Origin: Bryobacterales bacterium
GTDB lineage: Bacteria; Acidobacteriota; Terriglobia; Bryobacterales; Bryobacteraceae
DNA: 64,000 bases
NCBI GenBank assembly: GCA_020851555.1
Contig: JADZCM010000027.1
Coordinates: forward strand, 35,668-99,667
Direction: 5' to 3'
Positions 25,774 through 36,295 of the stretch are shown in pieces. The notes beneath the pieces were generated by a model, which saw only the letters and a list, made by a program, of their open reading frames with translations, did no database searches and was not told the origin of the DNA. Position 1 is the stretch's first letter. Every line of letters starts with the position of its first letter. Both the position numbers and the translations under genes were made by a program.

Positions 25774-27209
25774 ATGCTCCGGGTCCGCTTCGCCCCCTCT
25801 CCAACCGGTTATCTGCACATCGGCAGCGCAAGGACCTACATCTTCAACTGGTTCTACGCGCGCCGCCACGGCGGAACGGTGATCCTGCGCATCGACGACA
25901 CGGACCTCGAGCGCAATACCCCGGAATCGCTCGATTCCATCTTCGACGGCCTGCGCTGGCTCGACCTCGCGTGGGATGAACTGCACCGCCAAAGCGAGCG
26001 TCTGCCGCTCTATCGCCAGATGGCCGAGGCGCTGCTCGCCAAGGGCGCCGCTTACCGCGATTTCACGCCCGCCTACGATGGGGCCAAAGAGCGGCCCTAC
26101 GGCGACTCCGCCTGGCTCTTCGACCCCATGATGCGCGCCCTGCCGCGCGAGGAGAGCGCCCGCCGCGCCGCCGCCGGCGAGCCCTTCGTCATTCGCTTCC
26201 GCGTGCCGCGCGATGCCCGCGAGTCGGTCCAGTTCCGCGACGCCGTATTCGGGGAGTCATCCAAGGCGACCGCCGACATCGAGGACTTCGCCCTGCTGCG
26301 CTCGAACGGCATGCCCACGTACCACCTGGCCTCCTGCGCCGACGACATCGACCTGCGCGCCACGCACGTCATTCGCGGGCAGGACCACCTGACCAACACG
26401 TTCAAGCACGTGCTGCTCTTCGAGGCCGCCGGCGTCCCGGCGCCGCAGTTCGCGCACCTCCCGCTGCTGGTCGCCCCGGACGGCGCGAAACTCTCCAAGC
26501 GCAGGCACGGGCCGGTGGTGAGCGTCACGACCTACCGGGACGGCGGCTTTCTGCCGCACGCATTCGTCAATTTCCTGTGCCTGCTGGGCTGGTCGCCCAA
26601 GGACGACCGGGAGCGCATGTCCCGCGAAGAACTCACGGAAGCCTTCTCCTTCGAAGGCATCAACCGCTCCAACGCCGTGGTGAACTTCACCGAGCAGGAT
26701 CCATTTGATCCCAAGGCCGTCTGGCTGAACGCCGAGCATATACGAGCGCTGCCGGTCGAGGAACTGGCCGCGCGCCTGGAGCCGTACCTGGCGGCCGCCG
26801 GGTACGGCGTCGAGCGGGCCAGGCTGCTTGCCGTAACTCCCCTGATCCGGGAACGTATACAAACGCTGAGAGACGCCGCCTCCGCCGCCGACTTCTTCTT
26901 TCGTGAGGAGCTTGCACCTTACGACAGCGCCGAGTTGGTCCCGCAGAAAGGCGATGCGAAGCTGGCAACGGCGGTGCTCGAGAGGGCGCTGTCCCTGCTG
27001 GCCCGAACCGACTTCAACCGCCAGGCCCTGGAGGACGCCCTGCGGGCGGAGGCCGCCGCCATGGGAGTGAAGACCGGCCAGATGTTCCAGCCGATTCGCG
27101 TGGCCGTCTGCGGCCGCAAGGCCGCGCCGCCGCTGTTCGAAACCCTGGAGGTGCTGGGACGCGAAACCTGCCTCAAACGCATCGGCCAGGCCATCCGAAG
27201 GTTGCGATC

Positions 27210-27213
<4 letters not shown>
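25774..27213 (+). CDS. gltX: glutamyl-tRNA synthetase
   Basis: 479 residues. The class I HIGH motif is [24 protein letters not shown] is the glutamate-site block and the KMSKS motif is [11 protein letters not shown]. The C-terminal anticodon-binding helices end [13 protein letters not shown]. It charges tRNA-Glu. The last four bases overlap the ATG of glnS, so the two synthetases are co-expressed. Its ATG has no ribosome site; see the -10 candidate at 25757. Confidence 0.97.
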
Positions 27214-28931
<1,718 letters not shown>

Positions 28932-28980
28932 GTATGACCAGTGCGTCCGCCGCCCCGCTCCCGGTGCGCCGGAAGAAGCC

Positions 28981-30558
28981 ATGACCATTCTGGGACTGGG
29001 CGGCATGCTCAACGACGCCGCCTGCGCGGTGTTGAAGGACGGCGTCCTGCTGGCCGCGGTGGAGCAGAAGAAGGCCGCCCGCCGGTTTCAGCCCGGGACG
29101 CCGCCTTCGGAGGCCATCGCCGCCTGCCTGGGCGCCGCCGGGGTCGACGCCGCGGCGGTGGACGCCGTCGCCGTCGTCCGGCCCTTCACGCACGGCGCGG
29201 AAGCCCCCGTGCAACTCCTGCTCCAGGGGATGTTCCCGCGCGCGGAGATCTACCCGGTGGAGCACCACCTGGCGCACGCGGCGTCCGCGTGGTTCGCCTC
29301 CCCTTTCGAGGAGGGCGTCGTCCTGACTCTGGATCGCAACGGCGATTTCCGGTGCGCCGCGCGCTGGACCGCCGGCGGTCTCCGCATGACCCTTGACAGG
29401 GAACTCTACCACCCTGACTCGCCGGGGGATCTGTACGCCCGGCTGACCACGCTGCTGGGCTTCGAGGCCAACGCCGAGGAGCACAAGGTGCAATGGCTCT
29501 CCATGGCGGGCGATGACCGGTACCGGGAGCTATTCCTGGAGATCCTGTCGCCGCGAGACACCGGCTGGCCGCGGCTGGACCGCACCTTCATCCACGGCGA
29601 GCGCATGAGCGGCGGCGGCTTCAGCGGCAAGTTCTACTCGCGCCTGGGCCTCAGGGAGGGCGCAGCGATTCCCGAAGAGCTGAAAGCGCCGCTGGCGGCC
29701 GGCCTTCAGCGCGCCCTGGAGGCGGTGGTCATCGAGATGGCCGGCCGGGGGGAGAACTTGTGCCTGGCGGGCGGGCTTGCCTTGAACGCTCTGCTGGTAG
29801 CGGCGCTGGAGCGCTCCGGGCGCTGGAAGAACGTCTTTGTTCAGCCGGCCGCCGGCAACTCCGGAACCGCCCTCGGCGGCGTGTACCACCTCTGGCATCA
29901 GGTCTTCCATGAACGCGAGCGGATGCCGCTCCGCGATCTTTGCCTGGGGCCCGGCTACCCGGCGGAAGAGACGAAACGGGTCCTGGAGAACTGCAAGCTC
30001 AACTACCGGTACCTGCCGGCCGCCGGCGAACTGATCGAGACGGCGGTGCGCGAACTGCGCGGGCACAAGATCGTCGCCTGGATGCACGGCCGCATGGAGT
30101 TCGGTCCCCGGGCGCTCGGCAACCGCAGTATTCTGGCGTCCCCGCTGAATCCCCGTTCGGCGGAACATCTGAACCTCTACATCAAGCACCGGGAGCCGTT
30201 CCGGAAGTTCGCCCTGTCCGTGCCCGAGGAAGCCGCCGGGGCCTACTTCGAGGCGGGTCCGAACGCGCGCTTTCTGGCCACGGTAGGACGGGTGCGGCCC
30301 GAACACCGCAAGCTGTTCGGGAACGCCATCCTGGGAGAAGACCAGGTGCGGGTGCACAGCGTTCACCGCGAGGAGAACCCGCTGTTCTGGGAACTGCTCC
30401 AGGCCACGGGCCGGGCTACCGGCCTGCCGGTGCTCTACAACACGTCTTTTAATCTGCCCGGGGATCCGCTGGTCTGTACTCCCCGGGACGCCGTGCGGAG
30501 TTTTTACTCCTCCGGCATCGACGTGCTGTTCGCCGGCAATTTCTACGTGACGAAGTAG
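28981..30558 (+). CDS. NodU/CmcH-family carbamoyltransferase
   Basis: 525 residues. The N-terminal ASKHA-like half has ILGLGGMLNDAACAVLKDG, the metal-binding VEHHLAHAASAWFASPF and LDRNGD. The C-terminal YrdC-like block includes HGRMEFGPRALGNRSILA and ends YNTSFNLPGDPLVCTPRDAV. Such enzymes transfer carbamoyl from carbamoyl phosphate through a carbamoyl-AMP intermediate to a hydroxyl on a sugar or antibiotic. No sugar-nucleotide or biosynthetic cluster is adjacent, so the acceptor is unknown. It lies 49 bases after glnS. Confidence 0.9.
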   Translation: MTILGLGGMLNDAACAVLKDGVLLAAVEQKKAARRFQPGTPPSEAIAACLGAAGVDAAAVDAVAVVRPFTHGAEAPVQLLLQGMFPRAEIYPVEHHLAHAASAWFASPFEEGVVLTLDRNGDFRCAARWTAGGLRMTLDRELYHPDSPGDLYARLTTLLGFEANAEEHKVQWLSMAGDDRYRELFLEILSPRDTGWPRLDRTFIHGERMSGGGFSGKFYSRLGLREGAAIPEELKAPLAAGLQRALEAVVIEMAGRGENLCLAGGLALNALLVAALERSGRWKNVFVQPAAGNSGTALGGVYHLWHQVFHERERMPLRDLCLGPGYPAEETKRVLENCKLNYRYLPAAGELIETAVRELRGHKIVAWMHGRMEFGPRALGNRSILASPLNPRSAEHLNLYIKHREPFRKFALSVPEEAAGAYFEAGPNARFLATVGRVRPEHRKLFGNAILGEDQVRVHSVHREENPLFWELLQATGRATGLPVLYNTSFNLPGDPLVCTPRDAVRSFYSSGIDVLFAGNFYVTK

Positions 30559-30659
30559 CGGCGAGGCCCGCCGCGCGCGGGTCTCCGGCCGGTTGGAGAA
30601 AGGCCCGCGGCCACGCTATCATGTGGGCGGAGACTACACGTACGCAAAGGGAGACGGCC

Positions 30660-30824
30660 ATGCCTCACTACGTTTTTCTCTGCCTTGACTGCGACAAGGA
30701 ATTCACCGCATTTCTGAGCATCGCGGATCTCGAAAAGGGGAACGTCGTGTGCCCCGAGTGCGGCAGCAATCGCGTGACCCAGATGCCCGCGGCGTTCTCC
30801 GCCGTGACATCCAAGAAAAGCTGA
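30660..30824 (+). CDS. FmdB-like small zinc-ribbon protein
   Basis: 54 residues from ATG 30660 with the ribosome site AAGGGAG. It has one CLDC pair near residue 8 and a second pair CPEC about 25 residues later, as in the FmdB/CxxC regulatory family: YVFLCLDCDKEFTAFLS, then VVCPECGSNRVTQMPAAF. These small ribbons are widespread; the function is not known. The gene stands alone. Confidence 0.8.
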   Translation: MPHYVFLCLDCDKEFTAFLSIADLEKGNVVCPECGSNRVTQMPAAFSAVTSKKS

Positions 30825-30921
30825 AAAGGACGCCGGCCGCAACCGTCCGTGGAGGCGGGTCTCCGGCCGGGGTGGCCTGCGCGGGGCGCGGAATGCCGGC
30901 ACCGGCCGGGAGAGGGCCGGC

Positions 30922-31503
30922 TTACAACTTTTTCAGCTTGATATTGCGGAATTCGATCTTGCGGCCCTTGTTGAACTGGAGCAGGAAATAGCCCGCCGCG
31001 CTCTTGCTGTCGCGCGCGTCCAGAAGCGTCTCTCCATCGAGCACGATAACGAAGTGATCGCCCTGCGCCGTGATCTCGTAAGTGTGCCAGACGTCGGGCG
31101 CGGGGCTGGCCGGCTTGGCCTTGAAGTGGTTCACTAGGCTGCCCGTGGGGAAGGCCGGAGACTCGTTCCACACCTGCAACTCGTAGCCCGTAACCTCGGG
31201 CCGGCCCTCCAGGGCCGAGCGCAGGAAGATGCCGCTGTTGCCTTCCTTGCTGTTGCGGAAGTCGATGCGCAGGATGAAGTCGGAGTACGCCGCCGTGCTC
31301 CGCAGGTTGACGGGGGCGCCGGCATCAGCCACCAGCACGCCGTCCTCGGCGCGCCAGGTAGCAGCCGTACCCTGGTCCCACCCGGCCAGGGTCTTGCCGT
31401 CGAACAGCAGGATCCAGCCTTCCTGCTTTTCCGCGGGTGAGAGCGTATTGGGCTGCGCGAGCAGGCAGCTCACGCCAAGTAGAAAGGCCAGCGTCAGTCT
31501 CAT
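30922..31503 (-). CDS. DUF1080 family protein (3-keto-disaccharide hydrolase domain), exported
   Basis: 193 residues from ATG 31503 with a Sec signal (MRLTLAFLLGVSCLLAQP). The domain starts WILLFDGKTLAGWDQ and carries DFILRIDFRNSKEGNSGIFL, YELQVWNE and HTYEITAQGDHFVIVLDGET, a concanavalin-like jelly roll. Members of this Pfam family (PF06439) cleave 3-keto-glycosides. The gene is divergent from the sugar cluster, sharing the 84-base gap 31504-31587. TATGAT lies at 31518-31513, nine bases before ATG, so its mRNA may be nearly leaderless. Confidence 0.88.
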   Translation of the reverse strand: MRLTLAFLLGVSCLLAQPNTLSPAEKQEGWILLFDGKTLAGWDQGTAATWRAEDGVLVADAGAPVNLRSTAAYSDFILRIDFRNSKEGNSGIFLRSALEGRPEVTGYELQVWNESPAFPTGSLVNHFKAKPASPAPDVWHTYEITAQGDHFVIVLDGETLLDARDSKSAAGYFLLQFNKGRKIEFRNIKLKKL

Positions 31504-31587
31504 CAGGAATTTATCATAGCGCGGGTGCGCGGCGGCGGCGATGGGTGTATAGTTGCATGAGATCGCGAGGAGATCACGGAGGTGGAC

Positions 31588-32445
31588 ATGGAGAGACGCA
31601 GTTTTCTGGCCGGCCTGGCGGCGCTGCCCGCGGTGGCGCCCGCCGCGGGCCGCCTGCCCATCAAGAAGGCGCTCTACATCAGCATGCTGCCACGCGACTT
31701 GAGCTACGCCGACCGCTTCAAGATGGCGCGGGATACGGGTTTCGAGGAGATGGAAGTCGGCACCACTCCGGACCAGAAGGAAGCCGAGGAGATCCGCAAG
31801 GCCGCCCAGGCCGCGGGCGTCCGGATACACTCCGTCATGAACCAGGCGCACTGGAAGTTCCCGCTTTCTTCGGCCGATCCGAGCGTGGTCGCCGAGAGCA
31901 TCAAGGGCATGGAGGCCAGCCTGCGCAACGCCCGGTTCTGGGGCGCCGACACCGTCCTGCTGGTGCCGGCGGTGGTGAACCCGGAGACCTCTTACCGCGA
32001 CGCTCTGACGCGGAGCCGCGAGAACATACGGAAGTTGCTTCCCCTGGCCCAGGAACTCAAGGTGGTGATCGCCCTGGAGAACGTGTCCAACAAATTCCTG
32101 CTGAGCCCGGTGGAATTCGCGGACTACGTCGATGGATTCCGGAGCCCCTGGGTGCGCGCCTACTTCGACGTGGGCAACATCATACCCTACGGGTTTCCGC
32201 AGGACTGGATCCGCACGCTAGGCAGCCGCATCGCGAAACTGCACCTGAAAGATTGCAGCGTCCGCAAGAACCAGATATCCTACGTCGCCCTCCGCGAGGG
32301 TGACGTGAACTGGCGCGCGGTCTACGAGGCCCTGGCGGAGACGGGCTTCTCCGGCACGGCCACCTGCGAACTGGCGGCCGGCGATGAAGCGTATCTCCGG
32401 GACGTCAGCCAGCGGGTGGATATGATCCTGGCCGGAACGGCCTGA
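31588..32445 (+). CDS. Tat-exported TIM-barrel sugar isomerase/epimerase
   Basis: 285 residues. The N terminus MERRSFLAGLAALPAVAPAAG is a twin-arginine signal. The TIM barrel of the AP-endonuclease-2/xylose-isomerase-like family follows: MARDTGFEEMEVGTT, VLLVPAVVNPETSY, ALENVSNKFLL with the Glu and Asn typical of the metal site, RAYFDVGNIIPYG, IAKLHLKDC and FSGTATCELAAGDE. Members interconvert keto- and aldo-sugars or epimerise them, with a divalent metal. Most relatives are cytoplasmic, so export is notable. GGAGGT lies upstream of ATG 31588. It begins the plus-strand sugar cluster. Confidence 0.88.
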   Translation: MERRSFLAGLAALPAVAPAAGRLPIKKALYISMLPRDLSYADRFKMARDTGFEEMEVGTTPDQKEAEEIRKAAQAAGVRIHSVMNQAHWKFPLSSADPSVVAESIKGMEASLRNARFWGADTVLLVPAVVNPETSYRDALTRSRENIRKLLPLAQELKVVIALENVSNKFLLSPVEFADYVDGFRSPWVRAYFDVGNIIPYGFPQDWIRTLGSRIAKLHLKDCSVRKNQISYVALREGDVNWRAVYEALAETGFSGTATCELAAGDEAYLRDVSQRVDMILAGTA

Positions 32446-32461
32446 GAGCGGGCGGGCGCCA

Positions 32462-33718
32462 GTGAAGCCGGGCACGGAGCGTAGAAGCTTGCTCCTGGGC
32501 GCGGCGGCCGCGGCATTTCCGCGGTTTCGCGCCCACGCCCAGCGCGCCAGAGACATTATCGACGTGGCCTGGTTCCGGCGCATGCTCGCCGGTGAGACCG
32601 CCAACTGGCTCACGTCCGCCGCGACTTCCAGCGGCTTCTTCCAGGTGACGCTGGACCGCCAGTGGCGTCCCACCGGCAACCAGACCGCCACTCTCGTCTC
32701 CCAGAGCCGGCAGATCTTCGTCATGGGCGTGGGGTACGAACTGACGCGCAACCGTGCCTACTTCGACGCCCTCCGGCGGGGCGCCGACTTCTTGATCACG
32801 CATTTCCGCGACCCGGAACACGGCGGCTGGTTCTACAGCGTGGACCCCGCGGGAAAGGTGCTTCGAGACGCGAAGGACTGCTACGGGCACGCCTTCGCCC
32901 TCTTCGGCTTGTCCCATGCGGCCCGTATCACGAAGGAGGAACGCTACCGCAAGGCCGCGCTTGAAACCTGGGCGGTCATGAAGAAGCACCTCCGCGACGG
33001 CGCCGGTTTCTACCGGCCCCAGACGGACCGCTCCTTCGCCAAGACCATGGGCGCGAATTCCCAGAACCCGATGATGCACCTGTTCGAGGCGTTGCTGGCA
33101 TTGCATGACGCCACCGGGTTAAGGGAAGTGCTGGACGAGGCGCAGGCGCACGCCGATCACATCTTCACGCGGTTGTTCCAGGAGGACAGCGGGTACCTGC
33201 CGGAGCAGTATGACGCCGATTGGAAGCCGCTGCCGGTCGCCGGGCGCGTCTACCTTGAGATCGGCCACCAATTCGAATGGGCCTTCCTCTTGAGCCAGGC
33301 GGCGGCCAAGGGCTTTCCCGGGAAGTACCTTGCCGTCGGCTGGCGCCTGATCGACTACGGACTGAAAACCGGATACGACCCGGAGGAGGGAGGCATATTC
33401 TCGCGGGGCGATTACCGGGGAAATGTGATCAAGACGCCCAAAGGCTGGTGGGAACAGTGCGAGTTCCTGAGAGCGCTCATGCGCTACGCGGCGCTGCACG
33501 GGCGCGGCGGGGACCTGTGGCGGAGGTTTGACCGGTCCCTGGAGTTCGTCCGGTGGCGTTTCATCGACCCGCAATTCGGCGGGTGGTACAACTCCTATGA
33601 TCCGGAGAAACCCAGGGAAGGCGCGGCCCTCAACAAGGGTTCGGTCTGGCAGGCGGGTTACCATGTCTGCGGCATGTACGCCGAGGCCCTGCGAATCGCC
33701 GGCGCCTTCCGTGCCTGA
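32462..33718 (+). CDS. Tat-exported AGE-family sugar epimerase/isomerase
   Basis: 418 residues starting at GTG 32462. A twin-arginine type signal (TERRSLLLGAAAAAFPRFRA) is followed by an alpha/alpha-barrel of the N-acylglucosamine 2-epimerase family. Family blocks are DCYGHAFALFGLSHA, SQNPMMHLFEALLALHDATG, YLEIGHQFEWAFLL and GSVWQAGYHVCGMYAEAL, where the two later histidines are expected catalytic residues. Possible reactions are 2-epimerisation or aldose-ketose isomerisation of a sugar or uronate. It lies 16 bases after the TIM-barrel gene. Confidence 0.88.
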   Translation: MKPGTERRSLLLGAAAAAFPRFRAHAQRARDIIDVAWFRRMLAGETANWLTSAATSSGFFQVTLDRQWRPTGNQTATLVSQSRQIFVMGVGYELTRNRAYFDALRRGADFLITHFRDPEHGGWFYSVDPAGKVLRDAKDCYGHAFALFGLSHAARITKEERYRKAALETWAVMKKHLRDGAGFYRPQTDRSFAKTMGANSQNPMMHLFEALLALHDATGLREVLDEAQAHADHIFTRLFQEDSGYLPEQYDADWKPLPVAGRVYLEIGHQFEWAFLLSQAAAKGFPGKYLAVGWRLIDYGLKTGYDPEEGGIFSRGDYRGNVIKTPKGWWEQCEFLRALMRYAALHGRGGDLWRRFDRSLEFVRWRFIDPQFGGWYNSYDPEKPREGAALNKGSVWQAGYHVCGMYAEALRIAGAFRA

Positions 33719-33765
33719 CGCTCTTCTCAGTCCGCCCTGGTGTAGGCTTTGGTGAGGAGGCGAAC

Positions 33766-36270
33766 TTGGGACCACGAGCACTGTTGCTCGGCGCGCTGCT
33801 CTCCGTCACCGCCGCCGGCGAGACGGGCTATGACGCATGGCTCCGCTATGCCGCGATTGACGAAGCCGGCGCGCGGGCGCGCTACGATGCCCTGCCGGCC
33901 ACGGTGGCGGCTCTCGGCGATTCGGTGGTGATCCGGGCCGCGCGAGAAGAGTTGATCCGCGGGGTGCGCGGAATGCTCGGGCGGACCCTCAGGGTGGAGG
34001 CGGCGCTGCCGCGGGAAAGCGCCATCATCCTGGGGACTTTCCCGCGGGTCAGGACCGTCCTCTCCGCCGCGGGCGCCGCCCCGGAGATTCCGGAGGACGG
34101 CTACTGGATACGCACGGTTCCAGCGGCGGGAGGGTCCAGCATCGTCATCGCCGCGCCCAATGACCGCGGAGTTCTCTACGGCGTGTTCGCTCTCTTGCGG
34201 AAGATCGGCTTGGGGGAACCGGTTGCGAATCTGGACGAGACACACGCGCCTTACGCCCCCATCCGCTGGACCAACGAATGGAACAATCTGGACGGCTCCA
34301 TCGAGCGCGGCTACGGCGGGCGGTCCATCTTCTTCGAAGCCGATAACGTGCACAGCGACCTGAGCCGGGTACGCGATTACGCGCGCCTGCTCGCTTCGGT
34401 GGGCATCAACGGCTGCACGATCAACAACGTCAACGCCAACCCGCGGGTCATCACGGCGGAGTTCCTGCCTCAACTGGCGCGCGTTGCGGAAGTGTTCCGG
34501 CCCTGGGGCGTGAAGCTCTCCCTAGCCGTGGATTTCAGCAGCCCGCGCCGGATCGGCGGCCTGGATACCTTCGATCCGCTCGACCCTCGCGTCGTCCAGT
34601 GGTGGAAGGACAAGATCGATGAGATCTACCGTGTGATTCCTGACCTCGGCGGCATCGTGGTGAAAGCCGACTCGGAGGGGCGCCTGGGGCCCTCCGCCTA
34701 CCAGCGCACACACGCGGACGCAGCCAACGTCATCGCGCGCGCCCTGAAACCGCATGGCGGGCTTCTCTTCTACCGGGGCTTCGTCTACGACCACAAGATG
34801 GACTGGCGCAACCTGAAGAACGACCGGGCCCGCGCGGCCTACGACAACTTCAAGCCGCTCGACGGCCGGTTCGATGACAACGCGATCATTCAGATCAAGA
34901 ACGGCCCCATCGACTTCCAGGTGCGCGAGCCGGCGTCGCCGTTGTTCGGCGCTCTGGAGAGAACCAGCCAGGTCATCGAGCTCCAGATCACCCAGGAGTA
35001 CCTGGGCCAGCAGTGGCACTTGTGCTACCTGGCGCCCATGTGGAAGGAGGTCCTGGACTTCGATCTCGAAGCCAAGGGGCCGGGGACGCCGGTAAAGGCG
35101 CTGGTCGCCGGCAAGACATTCCAGCGGCCGGCCGGCGGGTTCGTGGGGGTTTCCAATGTCGGCCTGGATCCCAACTGGCTGGGGCACCATCTGGCGATGG
35201 CCAACCTTTACGGCTTCGGCAGGCTGGCATGGAATCCCGACCTGAGCTCGCGCCGGATCGCGGAGGAATGGACGCGCTTGACCTTCGGCCACGACCAGCG
35301 CGTGGTGGACGCCATCGTGGCCATGCAAATGGGCTCCTGGCGGACTTATGAGAACTATACCGGACCGCTCGGCGCGCAGACGCTGACCGATATCACCGGG
35401 CCGCACTTCGGCCCGGCGGTGGAGGCCTCCGAGCGCAACGGCTGGGGTCAGTGGCACCGTGCCGACGAAAAGGGCATCGGCATGGACCGCACCGTAGCCA
35501 CCGGCACGGGGTTCATTGGCCAGTTCCGTCCGCCTGTCGCCAGGGTGTACGAGTCCCTCAAGGACTGCCCCGACGAACTGCTGCTGTGGATGCACCACGT
35601 GCCCTACACCCATGTGCTGCATTCCGGCAAAACCGTCATCCAGCACATCTACGACACGCACTACCAGGGAGCCCAGGAGGCCGAAGAGTACGTCGCCCGG
35701 TGGAAGACCCTGAAGGGCCTGGTGGACGAGCAGCGCTATCTCGAAGTGCTGGCCCGCCAGGAGTACCAGGCGGGGCACGCGCAGGTGTGGCGCGACGCGG
35801 TTTCGGCCTGGTTTCTCAAGACCTCGGGTATCGCGGACGCACAGGGGCGCGCCGGCCATTTCCCCGGGCGCACAGAGGCGGAAGCCATGACGCTCCAGGG
35901 CTACGAGGTGGTGGACGTTCATCCCTGGGAGGCGGCTTCCGGGAGCCGGGCGGTCCGCTGCGCGCGGCAGCAGTGCTCGGCCGGTTTCCGCTATGACGGG
36001 GAGCCGGGATGGCACGATCTCTACATCCAGTATTTCGACCAGAACAACGGGGCCGCCGGCTTCAGGCTGTCGGTCGCGGGGCAGTTGGTGGCGGAGTGGA
36101 CGGCGAATGGCTCTTTCCCCTCCGCCGGGATCGACGCGCACACCTCCATACGAAAGACGGCGCCCGGCCTGGCGCTGCGGCCCGGCGACGAGATTCGCGT
36201 CGAGGGGATTCCGGACCGCGGCGAAGCCGCAGCGCTGGACTACATTGAAGTGAGGCCGGCTCCCCGCTGA
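33766..36270 (+). CDS. GH67 alpha-glucuronidase, exported, with extra C-terminal domain
   Basis: 834 residues starting at TTG 33766, which is preceded by a strong GAGGAGG site. The Sec-type N terminus is LGPRALLLGALLSVTAAGETG. The GH67 catalytic groups match Cellvibrio and Geobacillus enzymes: Glu304 in VKADSEG, Asp383 in KNGPIDFQVREP and Glu411 in ITQEYLG. HVLHSGKTVIQHIYDTHYQG is also a family block. It removes (4-O-methyl-)glucuronic acid from the ends of xylo-oligosaccharides. It is longer than the usual about 700 residues; the last 110 residues form an added beta-rich domain, perhaps carbohydrate-binding. Confidence 0.93.
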   Translation: MGPRALLLGALLSVTAAGETGYDAWLRYAAIDEAGARARYDALPATVAALGDSVVIRAAREELIRGVRGMLGRTLRVEAALPRESAIILGTFPRVRTVLSAAGAAPEIPEDGYWIRTVPAAGGSSIVIAAPNDRGVLYGVFALLRKIGLGEPVANLDETHAPYAPIRWTNEWNNLDGSIERGYGGRSIFFEADNVHSDLSRVRDYARLLASVGINGCTINNVNANPRVITAEFLPQLARVAEVFRPWGVKLSLAVDFSSPRRIGGLDTFDPLDPRVVQWWKDKIDEIYRVIPDLGGIVVKADSEGRLGPSAYQRTHADAANVIARALKPHGGLLFYRGFVYDHKMDWRNLKNDRARAAYDNFKPLDGRFDDNAIIQIKNGPIDFQVREPASPLFGALERTSQVIELQITQEYLGQQWHLCYLAPMWKEVLDFDLEAKGPGTPVKALVAGKTFQRPAGGFVGVSNVGLDPNWLGHHLAMANLYGFGRLAWNPDLSSRRIAEEWTRLTFGHDQRVVDAIVAMQMGSWRTYENYTGPLGAQTLTDITGPHFGPAVEASERNGWGQWHRADEKGIGMDRTVATGTGFIGQFRPPVARVYESLKDCPDELLLWMHHVPYTHVLHSGKTVIQHIYDTHYQGAQEAEEYVARWKTLKGLVDEQRYLEVLARQEYQAGHAQVWRDAVSAWFLKTSGIADAQGRAGHFPGRTEAEAMTLQGYEVVDVHPWEAASGSRAVRCARQQCSAGFRYDGEPGWHDLYIQYFDQNNGAAGFRLSVAGQLVAEWTANGSFPSAGIDAHTSIRKTAPGLALRPGDEIRVEGIPDRGEAAALDYIEVRPAPR

Positions 36271-36295
36271 CGCCCGGGGCCCGGGTTTCATCGGT

